Below are positions 1-7,515 of a stretch of 64,000 bases of DNA, in pieces. The position numbers and the translations under genes were made by a program. Each line of letters begins with the position of its first letter. Within the stretch, counting starts at the first letter, position 1. Under the pieces are notes generated by a model. That model had not been told where the DNA came from and did no database searches. It was given only the letters and a program-made list of their open reading frames with translations. Origin of the DNA: Bacteroidaceae bacterium (lineage in GTDB: Bacteria > Bacteroidota > Bacteroidia > Bacteroidales > Bacteroidaceae); NCBI GenBank assembly GCA_017546785.1, contig JAFYRW010000042.1, positions 168,966-232,965 of the forward strand, written 5' to 3'.

Positions 1-84
1 GCCGACAGAGAGAGAATTTACTCTGTCTGTGGCGAGCTTAAGCCCGGAATACGTTCGCCGTACATCTATTCAATAAAAAGGTGA
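1..84 (+). CDS. Possible 3' end of an upstream gene (cut by window)
   Basis: Frame 1 is open from the first base to a TGA at 82-84 and would encode 27 residues ending SPYIYSIKR. Frame 2 is also open, to a TAA at about 74-76, so the reading frame cannot be decided here. I do not recognise the peptide in either frame. The inverted repeat at 113-150 would suit the end of a plus-strand transcript, which is the main reason to suspect a gene tail. Confidence 0.25.
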   Translation, partial: ADRERIYSVCGELKPGIRSPYIYSIKR

Positions 85-112
85 GGGGAATTCTCCTCTT
101 AACATTAGGGAA

Positions 113-150
113 CCCCCCTGCGACGATTAGGAATTTAACGTTGCAGGGGG
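113..150 (+). terminator. GC-rich hairpin between genes
   Basis: Twelve bases at 114-125 (CCCCCTGCGACG) pair with 139-150 (CGTTGCAGGGGG), with one G-U wobble and a 13-base loop. What follows (TATTTTC) is only weakly T-rich, so it is either an imperfect terminator of the upstream gene or a structural boundary. Its 3' arm contains the TTG used as the -33 element of the next promoter. Confidence 0.4.
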
Positions 151-171
151 TATTTTCTGCCTCTATCTTTG
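141..171 (+). promoter_or_regulatory. Bacteroidetes-type promoter
   Basis: TATCTTTG at 164-171 matches the TAnnTTTG -7 element, and TTG at 141-143 lies 20 bases upstream. It would start transcription near 178, giving a leader of about 40 bases before the gene at 218. Confidence 0.6.
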
Positions 172-217
172 CGACAGAGATAAACGAAAAAACTTAACCC
201 CTTAAATTTTTACAGTT

Positions 218-658
218 ATGAAAAAGATGATGATTATTGCAGCGATGGTAAGCGTGATGCTTATTCCTGCACAGGTTTTTGCACAAGGTAACAAGAATGA
301 CAGAGGCGATAGAAAAGTGCGTATCGAGAAGCAGAGAGAGGATAAGAAAAAGGAGAATTTCAAAGGTGACTTTGGGAAGGGTAATAACAAGGATCTTGTG
401 AAGAAGAATGACAAGAAGGCGCCTAAGATTGACAAGAAAAAGCCCGCTCCCAAAGTGGTGGTTAAAGAAAAGGCTCCTAAGGTTATCATTAAAGAAAAAG
501 CACCTAAAGTTATTGTAAAAGAGAAACCCGTTGTGGTTCACAAGCCTGCTCCCCAGCCTGTAATAGTAGATTGCTGCGACCACAACGACAATGACGCTGT
601 AAATGCGGCAGCCATAGCAGTTGGAGTAATTGGATTGGCAGCATTGTTGGCAAACTGA
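218..658 (+). CDS. Lysine-rich secreted protein with APKV repeats
   Basis: A 146-residue protein of no family I recognise. Residues 1-22 form a signal peptide ending in a VFAQ-type cleavage site. Residues 25-75 are very rich in Lys, Arg and Asp and should be disordered. Residues 77-103 hold three tandem nine-residue repeats of the form APKV(V/I)(V/I)KEK. A Pro/Val stretch, a Cys-Cys pair (119-120) followed by DHNDND, and a hydrophobic, Ala-rich C-terminal helix (about 127-145) complete it. The layout suggests an exported protein whose basic stalk crosses or binds an acidic layer and whose tail sits in a membrane; this is inference. It has its own promoter and terminator and so is a single-gene unit. 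Confidence 0.7.
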   Translation: MKKMMIIAAMVSVMLIPAQVFAQGNKNDRGDRKVRIEKQREDKKKENFKGDFGKGNNKDLVKKNDKKAPKIDKKKPAPKVVVKEKAPKVIIKEKAPKVIVKEKPVVVHKPAPQPVIVDCCDHNDNDAVNAAAIAVGVIGLAALLAN

Positions 659-711
659 GAGCATAGAAAGTAAATGTGAGTTTTATAGTTAGTTAGCCAC
701 TAAAAGTGGTT

Positions 712-746
712 CCCGAGGCACGAAAAGTCCGTGCCTCGGGTTTTTT
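712..746 (+). terminator. Rho-independent terminator
   Basis: CCCGAGGCACG (712-722) pairs perfectly with CGTGCCTCGGG (730-740), followed by six T. A smaller CCAC/GTGG hairpin precedes it at 697-709. Confidence 0.9.
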
Positions 747-804
747 ATTGCCTGCCGGTAGCAATAAATGACTAAAAGGAGACTATAAATAATAAAAACA
801 ACTA

Positions 805-835
805 TTGCCTGTTTAATATAAGATGTCTATTTTTG
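805..835 (+). promoter_or_regulatory. Promoter of feoAB operon
   Basis: TATTTTTG at 828-835 fits the -7 consensus, and TTG at 805-807 is 20 bases upstream. No Fur-type palindrome was obvious by eye around it. Confidence 0.6.
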
Positions 836-878
836 TATAATTTTAAATGTAAATATTTGGAGCATAATAGTCCAAAAG

Positions 879-3275
879 ATGAAACTCTCGGAATTGAAAA
901 ATGGAGAAACTGCCGTTATTGTACGTCTCTCGGGACACGGTGGCTTCCGTAAAAGAATAATGGAAATGGGATTCGTGCGCGGCGAAAAGGTAAAGTCGGT
1001 GCTCGATTCTCCTATGCACGACCCTGTCAAATATCACGTGATGGGGTACGACGTATCGTTGCGTCGCAACGAGGCTGCTATGATTGAGGTTCTTCCCGAG
1101 GAGGAGGCACGCGAGGAGCTTACTCCCATACATTCGTTCGGCTGTTCGTCGGTGTGCGAGAGCTGCAACAGCAGTATAGGATGCAATTGTATATACCGCC
1201 CCGCATCTACCAAACGCAATAATGTCATTGACGTTGCTATTGTAGGTAACCCCAATAGCGGAAAAACGTCGCTCTTCAATGCTCTCTCGGGTAGCAGTGA
1301 ACACGTTGGAAACTACAGCGGCGTTACTGTAGATGCCAAGAGTGGCAGCCTCAGCTACAAAGGCTACAGAATAAATGTTACCGACCTTCCAGGAACATAC
1401 TCTATTTCGGCCTATTCGCCCGAGGAGAGATACGTGCGTCGCCATCTTTTCGATAAGATTCCCGATGTTATAATAAATTCTGTCGTTGCATCGAACATAG
1501 AGCGCAACCTTTATCTTACCACCGAACTTATTGATATGAATCTGCGTACGGTGGTGGCTCTCAATATGTTCGACGAGCTTGAGGCGAGCGGTGCCAAGCT
1601 CGACTATTATCATTTGGGAGGAATGTTGGGTGTTCCTATGATTCCTACAGTGGCAAAGGCGGGTAAAGGCCTCGACAAGCTTCTTGATACTGTTATTGAA
1701 CTTTTCGAGGGTAACAACAAGACAATAAGGCACATTCATATAAACTATGGCAATGTGCTCGAGAATGAGCTTGCTCCTATGCAGCAGGAATTGCATAGTG
1801 CCGATGACCTTCCCCAGCAGTTTCCTGTGCGCTATTGGGCGTTGAAGCTTCTGGAACAGGATGCCGAGGCTCTCAATCTGTTGGAGTCGTGCAAAAAACT
1901 AAAAGAGTGGAATACAAAAGCTGCTCTTGCTGCAAAGAGAGTGCATAATCAGTTGGGCATTGATGTTGAGACTGCCATAAGCGATGCAAAATATGGCTTT
2001 ATAAACGGTGCGCTGCAGGAGACTTATACTCCCGGCGACAAGGATACGCAGCGTAAGACACGACGCATAGACCGTTTGGTGGCAAACAAATGGTTGGGAT
2101 TCCCGCTGTTCATTGCGCTAATGTGGCTTATGTTTACCGCTGTCTTCTATCTTGGTGCTTATCCTCAGGAGTGGATTGCTGCCGCTTTTGAGCTTGTTGG
2201 CCATTGGGTGGCCGATATTGTGCCTGCCGGAGCCGTTCAGGATTTGCTTGTCAATGGCATAATAGGCGGTGTAGGCAGTGTGGCGGTGTTTATTCCGCAG
2301 ATTCTTATCCTTTATCTCTTTATTTCGTTGATGGAGGATTCGGGCTATATGGCTCGTGCGGCATTTATAATGGACCGTATAATGCACAAGATGGGGCTGC
2401 ACGGAAAGTCGTTTATCCCTATGCTTATGGGCTTTGGTTGTAATGTCCCCGCGATTATGGCTACACGCACGATAGAGAGCCGCAGCAGCAGGCTGATAAC
2501 AATTCTTATAACACCTTTTATGTCGTGCAGTGCGCGTCTGCCGGTGCTTATATTGTTTGCGGGTGTATTCTTCCCTAAATATGCGCCATTGGTGCTTATA
2601 GGCTTGTATGCATTGGGAATTCTTGTCGCAGCTTTAACTGCGCGTCTGCTGCGTAAGACAAAATTCAAGGAGGATGAGACTCCGTTTGTGATGGAGCTTC
2701 CGCCCTATCGTATGCCTACATTGCTTGCTACATTGCGTCATATGTGGGATAAATGCGAGCAGTATCTGCGCAAGATTGGTACTATTGTCCTTGCTTCGAC
2801 GGTGATAATATGGTTCCTGAGCTATTATCCACGTCCCGAAATTGACGGGCAGGCGCTTGCTGCTGCCGATACAGAGCAGATGGCCGCGCAGAATTACGAA
2901 CAGTCGTTTATTGGAATGATAGGAAAGGCCATAGAGCCTGTAATGGAGCCTATGGGACTTAATTGGCGTGCGACTATTGGTATTATAACAAGTATTCCTG
3001 CCAAAGAGCTTGTGGTGAGTACTTTAGGAGTGCTCTACAGCAGCGACGGCGAGGAGGGACTGCAGGAGAGCCTTGTGTCGTCGGGCGACTTTACCCCACG
3101 CTCGGCAGCGGCGTTCCTTGTCTTTATATTGCTGTTCTTCCCCTGTATTGCAACCGTAGCAGCTATTGCCTCGGAGACAGGCAGCCGTCGATGGGCTGTG
3201 TTTGCGGTTGTATATAATACTACGGTAGCGTGGGTTGCTGGATATATTGTGTACATTATAGGCGGACTTTTTTGA
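879..3275 (+). CDS. feoB: FeoA-FeoB fusion, ferrous iron transporter
   Basis: A 798-residue Fe(II) permease of the inner membrane. Residues 1-75 are a FeoA-type SH3-like domain, fused as is usual in Bacteroidetes. A linker with clustered cysteines (C89, C93, C96, C102, C104) joins it to the G domain, which has G1 GNPNSGKT (123-130), G3 DLPG (169-172) and G4 NMFD (228-231). The rest is the polytopic FeoB core with its two gate regions, ending in a C-terminal membrane helix. The G domain couples GTP hydrolysis to ferrous iron import, which matters to anaerobes. Genes for a hemerythrin-like protein, a LuxR regulator and a methionine-sulfoxide reductase follow within short gaps and probably share the transcript. 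The Cys-rich linker could bind metal or sense redox state; that is inference. Confidence 0.97.
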   Translation: MKLSELKNGETAVIVRLSGHGGFRKRIMEMGFVRGEKVKSVLDSPMHDPVKYHVMGYDVSLRRNEAAMIEVLPEEEAREELTPIHSFGCSSVCESCNSSIGCNCIYRPASTKRNNVIDVAIVGNPNSGKTSLFNALSGSSEHVGNYSGVTVDAKSGSLSYKGYRINVTDLPGTYSISAYSPEERYVRRHLFDKIPDVIINSVVASNIERNLYLTTELIDMNLRTVVALNMFDELEASGAKLDYYHLGGMLGVPMIPTVAKAGKGLDKLLDTVIELFEGNNKTIRHIHINYGNVLENELAPMQQELHSADDLPQQFPVRYWALKLLEQDAEALNLLESCKKLKEWNTKAALAAKRVHNQLGIDVETAISDAKYGFINGALQETYTPGDKDTQRKTRRIDRLVANKWLGFPLFIALMWLMFTAVFYLGAYPQEWIAAAFELVGHWVADIVPAGAVQDLLVNGIIGGVGSVAVFIPQILILYLFISLMEDSGYMARAAFIMDRIMHKMGLHGKSFIPMLMGFGCNVPAIMATRTIESRSSRLITILITPFMSCSARLPVLILFAGVFFPKYAPLVLIGLYALGILVAALTARLLRKTKFKEDETPFVMELPPYRMPTLLATLRHMWDKCEQYLRKIGTIVLASTVIIWFLSYYPRPEIDGQALAAADTEQMAAQNYEQSFIGMIGKAIEPVMEPMGLNWRATIGIITSIPAKELVVSTLGVLYSSDGEEGLQESLVSSGDFTPRSAAAFLVFILLFFPCIATVAAIASETGSRRWAVFAVVYNTTVAWVAGYIVYIIGGLF

Positions 3276-3303
3276 TATTTACTGACAACTGATAATAAGA
3301 ATT

Positions 3304-4005
3304 ATGAGTGACAATACATTATACTCCGACAGGATGAAGATGGCAGAGCTTGTTGCTGCTGACGGTAACCTCCTGTCGATACTGCAACGTCTGGGAATTG
3401 AACTTGGATTCGGCGAGGCAACGGTAGCCGATGTCTGTGCGCGCTACGGACTCTCAAAATCTCTTTTCCTTGTAATATGCAACATTTACTCTTTTCGTCA
3501 CTATGCTCCGGCAATGGACTCTTTGGACAAAAATGATATTGTGCATATAATAAATTATCTGCGTGTGTCGCATAAGTATTATAAAGAGGTGTGCTTCCCC
3601 GGTATTCATAATAAGATTCACAAGCTTGTTGAAGGACTCGATGATATTAACCGTCGCCTCATAGATAAGTTCTACGACGATTATGATAATGAGGTAAACA
3701 ACCACTTCTATTTCGAGGAGAATGTGGTTTTTCCTTATATCGATTCGCTGTTCAATGCCGTCTTTGCTGGCGAGAATGAATTTTCTATCGTTAAGTTCGA
3801 GGAGAATCACAGCAATATAGGTGAAAAACTCAACGACCTTAAGAATATTCTCATAAAGTATCTACCCGAGAAATATTCCTCTCCGATGAGATTCGAGATT
3901 CTTAAGGAAATTTGTGCTATGGAGAATGAGCTTCGCAAGCACTCTCTTATAGAGAATAAGCTGCTTGTGCCGCTTGTGCAAAATTTGGAGAATAGCTATG
4001 AGTAG
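3304..4005 (+). CDS. Hemerythrin-like di-iron protein (RIC/ScdA-related)
   Basis: 233 residues. The C-terminal four-helix bundle shows a hemerythrin ligand set in the expected order: H90, H134 with E138 (HxxxE), H169, H213 with E217 (HxxxE). Such domains bind O2 or NO, or repair iron centres (YtfE/ScdA/RIC family). The N-terminal 20-60 region resembles the short ScdA N-terminal domain, but the usual Cys-Cys-Gly is replaced by Gly-Phe-Gly (35-37), so the thiol chemistry of that domain should be absent. The gene starts 28 bases after feoB and its stop overlaps the start of the next gene, which points to one operon joining iron uptake, O2/NO sensing and regulation. Assignment of the C-terminal fold is good; the exact role is open. 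Confidence 0.8.
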   Translation: MSDNTLYSDRMKMAELVAADGNLLSILQRLGIELGFGEATVADVCARYGLSKSLFLVICNIYSFRHYAPAMDSLDKNDIVHIINYLRVSHKYYKEVCFPGIHNKIHKLVEGLDDINRRLIDKFYDDYDNEVNNHFYFEENVVFPYIDSLFNAVFAGENEFSIVKFEENHSNIGEKLNDLKNILIKYLPEKYSSPMRFEILKEICAMENELRKHSLIENKLLVPLVQNLENSYE

Positions 4006-4597
4006 TAGTGAAAAATATAGGATTCTGCTTATTGAGCCGTCGGAGATTATAGCTTCCGGCTTTAGGGCTGTCGTCTCTAAAAGTACCGATTTTGAGATTG
4101 TAAATACTCTGTCGAATCTATCGTATTATACTCCTGCACAGGCTCATTGCGACATTATTGTTATAAATCCTGCTGTGATAAACTATAATGAACGGTTCGA
4201 TATCCGCTCCTATTTCTTGTCCGATGATGAGGATATTTGCATTGTTGCGCTGACCAACAGCGGCTACGAGGAGAATGTTATGCGTCAATATGACGGCTGC
4301 ATAAATATCTATGACAATACCGCGAGAATATTCCAGAAATTGCATACAGCAATAGAGGAAGCCAAGCAGTCGCCGAAGAATGAGCTTAATGAACTGTCTA
4401 CCCGCGAGCGCGATATTCTTGTGGCAGTGGCAAAGGGAAAGACAAATAAGGAGATTGCTGATGAGTATAATATATCGGTATATACGGTAATATCGCACCG
4501 ACGCAATATATCGCGTAAATTGGGAATTAACAGTATCCCGGGACTTACCGTCTATGCCATAATGAATAAACTCATAGATATTAGTGATTTTAATTGA
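3998..4597 (+). CDS. LuxR-type regulator with degenerate receiver domain
   Basis: 199 residues from the ATG at 3998; an in-frame upstream ATG at 3965 lies deep in the previous gene and is unlikely. Residues 8-120 have the length and beta-alpha rhythm of a response-regulator receiver, but the strand that should end with the phosphorylated Asp reads IIVIN, so it probably works without phosphorylation. Residues 133-195 are a LuxR/NarL helix-turn-helix (LSTRERDILVAVAKGKTNKE then a recognition helix with TVISHRRNI). The start codon overlaps the end of the hemerythrin gene by eight bases, implying translational coupling. A sensor-regulator pair with the hemerythrin is a fair inference. Confidence 0.85.
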   Translation: MSSSEKYRILLIEPSEIIASGFRAVVSKSTDFEIVNTLSNLSYYTPAQAHCDIIVINPAVINYNERFDIRSYFLSDDEDICIVALTNSGYEENVMRQYDGCINIYDNTARIFQKLHTAIEEAKQSPKNELNELSTRERDILVAVAKGKTNKEIADEYNISVYTVISHRRNISRKLGINSIPGLTVYAIMNKLIDISDFN

Positions 4598-4620
4598 TTG
4601 TCGGTAGAATATAACTCATA

Positions 4621-5091
4621 ATGGCCGAAGAACTTAAAATATCGGAGGGTGGCAAAGAGGAAAAATATGCCCTGCTGTATGCGCAGATAAAGAGTGTGGT
4701 ATCCTGCGAAGATGTTATTATTGCCAATATGGCAAATGTCGCGGCTATGATACACCATACTTTCGGATTCTGGTGGACAGGTTTTTATCGTGTGGAGGGG
4801 GATATTCTTCTGCTGGGGCCTTTTCAGGGGCCATTAGCCTGTACGCGTATATCACGCGGACGGGGTGTGTGCGGCACAGCGTGGCTCGAGAGGCGTACGA
4901 TTGTTGTTCCCGACGTTGAGGCTTTCCCGGGGCATATAGCCTGTAGCAGTGCTTCGCGCAGCGAGATTGTCGTGCCGCTGTTTGCTGCCGATGGTGCGGT
5001 GCGTGCTGTACTCGATATTGACAGTGAGCATCTTGCAATGTTCGACGCAGTTGATGAATTGTGGCTCGAGAGGATTGTGAAACTGTTGTAA
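4621..5091 (+). CDS. msrC: Free methionine-(R)-sulfoxide reductase (GAF domain)
   Basis: A 156-residue single GAF domain of the fRMsr family, which reduces free Met-R-sulfoxide in the cytoplasm using thioredoxin-type electrons. The three family cysteines are present: C74 (LACTR), C84 (GVCGTAW) and C108 (HIACSS), the latter being the expected catalytic residue. The substrate pocket motif GFWWTGFY lies at 49-56. The gene is 23 bases behind the LuxR regulator and may be the last member of the iron/redox operon. Length is normal for the family (about 150-165). Confidence 0.9.
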   Translation: MAEELKISEGGKEEKYALLYAQIKSVVSCEDVIIANMANVAAMIHHTFGFWWTGFYRVEGDILLLGPFQGPLACTRISRGRGVCGTAWLERRTIVVPDVEAFPGHIACSSASRSEIVVPLFAADGAVRAVLDIDSEHLAMFDAVDELWLERIVKLL

Positions 5092-5097
5092 AGCTCT

Positions 5098-5457
5098 CTA
5101 TCTTAGAGTCTTATAGTGCAGAATGTGTATGGATATTGCAATGGCCAATGCAACAAAGAAAAGCTTGAACCACACAGCCTCGGCAATAAAAAAGGTGCAG
5201 TAGAGCAGGGTAATCCACACCATACTCACTGATACTATCTTTACACGCAAAGGAATTGCTTTGTGCTCGCGGAAATTCTTTATATAAGGTCCGAATCTGG
5301 GATTCTCGAGCAACCACTCATAGAGGCGCGGTGAACTGCGGAAATAGAGCGCGGCGGCAAGCAACAAAAATGGCGTAGTCGGCAAAATGGGCAGGAAAAT
5401 GCCTATTACGCCTAATCCTAATGATATTGTTCCTAAAATTGCCAATATTGTTTTCAT
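5098..5457 (-). CDS. YbaN/DUF454 family inner-membrane protein
   Basis: 119 residues with three or four hydrophobic segments (about 5-40, 75-95, 95-113). The N-terminal LGVIGIFLPILPTTPFLLLA segment and the following FRSSPRLYEWLLENPRFGPY are the hallmark of DUF454 (YbaN). The function of the family is unknown. The gene ends six bases from the end of msrC on the opposite strand, with no strong terminator in between. Confidence 0.9.
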   Translation of the reverse strand: MKTILAILGTISLGLGVIGIFLPILPTTPFLLLAAALYFRSSPRLYEWLLENPRFGPYIKNFREHKAIPLRVKIVSVSMVWITLLYCTFFIAEAVWFKLFFVALAIAISIHILHYKTLR

Positions 5458-5585
5458 ATAAATTGTTCCTTACGCTTTAAAATGCAAAGTAACGATTTTT
5501 TTATAATAGTAGACGAATAAAAATTTAATAAAAGTGTGATTTCTTAAAAAAGTCGTTGTATATTGCAGTCGCTTTAATAAATATA

Positions 5586-6095
5586 ATGATGATGAGAAAG
5601 TTTACAATATTTGCACTTATGCTGTTGTCTGTATCTATTGCTTTTGCACAGAAGGTGCATCCGATTGTGGGACTATGGCAACAGACTAATGTTGTAAAAT
5701 TGAATGATGGCAGGGAGTTTCTGAACCGTCTGCCGGTGTATAAGCTTGTGAACAACGACGGTACTTATGTGGGTATTCTTGACTATGTGACAACAATCTC
5801 TCCCGACGATGCTCTGCCAAGCAATATGCCTATGCAGACAAACAGTACTGTGATAGCCCAGAAGGGTACCTACGAAATTGAGAATGATTCTGTATACAAC
5901 GAATTTATAACAGACCATTATTTGAACAAGGCATTGGTTATTACAACGTCAAAGTTGAAATATAAATTCTGCGATTCTCAGAAAAATCTATTACGCATTG
6001 AATATTACAACGAGAGCCTGCAGCAGTGGATTCCCGAAATGTGGACACGCGTGGTTCCTCCGCAAGAGAATAAGGTGCTGATAGAGAATAAGTAA
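5586..6095 (+). CDS. Small secreted protein, paralogue of the next gene
   Basis: About 169 residues. Three consecutive ATGs at 5586, 5589 and 5592 can start it; an upstream non-ATG extension would spoil the signal peptide and was not used. A signal peptide ends at SIAFAQ, and the mature part opens with a GLWQQ motif and continues with strands such as YKLVNNDGTYVGIL and KGTYEIENDSVYNEF. The same pattern occurs in the gene at 6135, so they are tandem paralogues. It resembles Bacteroides DUF4488-type proteins with a lipocalin-like barrel, but I cannot confirm the family. Function unknown. Confidence 0.7.
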   Translation: MMMRKFTIFALMLLSVSIAFAQKVHPIVGLWQQTNVVKLNDGREFLNRLPVYKLVNNDGTYVGILDYVTTISPDDALPSNMPMQTNSTVIAQKGTYEIENDSVYNEFITDHYLNKALVITTSKLKYKFCDSQKNLLRIEYYNESLQQWIPEMWTRVVPPQENKVLIENK

Positions 6096-6134
6096 TGTTT
6101 AACGGGAATTATTTATCATTTAAACTTTATAGCT

Positions 6135-6623
6135 ATGAAAAAGTTGTTTTACGCTATTGCGGCCTTTATCTCTTTGGGCTTTGTGACTGCTTGTTGTGAT
6201 GTTGATGTTGTAAGAACCGGTGAGCCTCTCGAGGGTATGTGGCAATATTGCCAACCTATCGTTAGTGCCGATGGTGATGTTTCATATACTCATCGTCCTA
6301 TTTATAAGGTAATTGATTCTCGCGGAGCATATTATGTGTGCGTAGGTAGAATGACTGCCGTTGAGAATGCCGAGAATAATATGCAGGAGGTAAGAACTTT
6401 CTTGACACAGAAGGGACGCTATGAGATTGAAAGTGACAGCGTTTATTACGAGTATATAGAATTGCACAACCACAAGCCTTTTGAAAATACTACCTCTGTG
6501 ATGAACTATAAGTTCGATGATGAGAATAAGGAGTATATGCACGTTACATTCGTGAATAACGAGACCGGAATCTCTGTTTCTGAGGTATGGCGCAGAGTGG
6601 AATTTGTAGGCGCTGCTGAATAA
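6135..6623 (+). CDS. Lipoprotein, paralogue of the preceding gene
   Basis: 162 residues with a lipoprotein signal (VTAC at about 17-20, followed by a second Cys). It shares with the preceding protein the opening G-W-Q, the Y-K-V/L-DSRGAY strand, the KGRYEIESDSVYYEY block and a closing WRRV. Thus one copy is a soluble exported protein and the other is lipid-anchored. The spacing between them is 39 bases, and a strong terminator follows, so they form a two-gene unit. Function unknown. Confidence 0.75.
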   Translation: MKKLFYAIAAFISLGFVTACCDVDVVRTGEPLEGMWQYCQPIVSADGDVSYTHRPIYKVIDSRGAYYVCVGRMTAVENAENNMQEVRTFLTQKGRYEIESDSVYYEYIELHNHKPFENTTSVMNYKFDDENKEYMHVTFVNNETGISVSEVWRRVEFVGAAE

Positions 6624-6645
6624 AAAGTATCTGTCCTATATAAAA

Positions 6646-6672
6646 ATGGAGCCCGTGGGCTCCATTTTTTTT
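6646..6672 (+). terminator. Rho-independent terminator
   Basis: ATGGAGCCC (6646-6654) pairs with GGGCTCCAT (6657-6665), followed by a long T run to about 6672. Confidence 0.92.
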
Positions 6673-6767
6673 GTACTTTTTTACTCTTCTTTGTTCTTGA
6701 TTGTACTTTTTGGTGCAATTTGTGCAAAAAGTGTGGCGAAAAACACTATTTTGTTTAAAAATGTACA

Positions 6768-6775
6768 TATATTTG
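6768..6775 (+). promoter_or_regulatory. -7 element TATATTTG upstream of DUF2147 gene
   Basis: A perfect TAnnTTTG match 50 bases before the start codon. The nearest TTTG (6750-6753) is only 14 bases upstream, closer than usual, so the -33 element is uncertain. Confidence 0.5.
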
Positions 6776-6825
6776 TGCCAAAATATCCAAAAGGTATAAT
6801 AAATTTAATGGTATAACCTTAAAAA

Positions 6826-7290
6826 ATGAACAAAATGAAGAATGTTTTATTTGCACTCCTTGCATTGGTTGCGTTTGTGGCTCCTGTCTCTTCTCAGAAT
6901 TTGAATGACAATGGCGATAATATTGTGGGAGAGTATCTTACCGACCGTGGCGGTAGCAAAAGCAAGGTTCGTGTTACACGAAACGATAATGGCACATATA
7001 CTGCTCAGGTTTTTTGGGTAGAGAATGCTATCGACAAGAACGGCAACAAGCGTAAGGATGTTAAGAACCCCGATAAGAGCCTTCGTAATGTGGATATTGA
7101 CAAGGTGATTCTTGTAGATGGCCTTAAATACGACGCTCAAGATAAAAAGTGGGGCGGTACAAAAATCTACGATCCTACTAAGGGATTAAAGGTTAATGTG
7201 TCGGCTGAATTTATTGAGCCTACAAAGCTTAAATTGCGCGGAACAATAATGGGAGTAGGCGTTACTCTCTATTGGCAGAAGCTGAACTAA
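6826..7290 (+). CDS. DUF2147 family exported protein
   Basis: 154 residues (151 if the ATG at 6835 is used). A signal peptide ends near PVSSQ. The mature domain follows the DUF2147 pattern: I-VGEYLTDRGGSKSKVRV, then YTAQVFWVENAIDKNGNKRK, D-KNPDKSLRN, and a closing TLYWQKLN. The family has a small beta-barrel of the lipocalin kind and is common in Bacteroidetes and Proteobacteria; its ligand is unknown. It sits between its own promoter and terminator. Confidence 0.9.
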   Translation: MNKMKNVLFALLALVAFVAPVSSQNLNDNGDNIVGEYLTDRGGSKSKVRVTRNDNGTYTAQVFWVENAIDKNGNKRKDVKNPDKSLRNVDIDKVILVDGLKYDAQDKKWGGTKIYDPTKGLKVNVSAEFIEPTKLKLRGTIMGVGVTLYWQKLN

Positions 7291-7313
7291 AAGTAAAAAG
7301 AGTTTACTCTTAT

Positions 7314-7351
7314 AATTAGAGCCGTAATTTTTGCGGCTCTAATTTGTTTTT
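7314..7351 (+). terminator. Rho-independent terminator
   Basis: AATTAGAGCCG (7314-7324) pairs perfectly with CGGCTCTAATT (7334-7344), followed by TTTGTTTTT. Confidence 0.9.
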
Positions 7352-7475
7352 AATCTCATATTCGGAATCCGCGGCGTGCTGTCAAAAAATGTATTTTATT
7401 AAGCATTTTGCTATTATTTTGGATTGATATACGAAAAAAAACGTATAAACGCCACAATATATACAACAAATAGAC

Positions 7476-7483
7476 TATATTTG
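7476..7483 (+). promoter_or_regulatory. -7 element TATATTTG
   Basis: Perfect TAnnTTTG match 32 bases upstream of the ATG at 7516. Transcription from here would begin near 7490, which argues against the alternative in-frame TTG start at 7492. Confidence 0.55.
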
Positions 7484-7515
7484 CAGCTCATTTGAAAACT
7501 AAAAACATTATTTAT

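Noticed and set aside
843..1796. 317-codon minus-strand frame inside feoB
   Set aside because: Fully antisense to the conserved FeoA and G domains, no recognisable motif.
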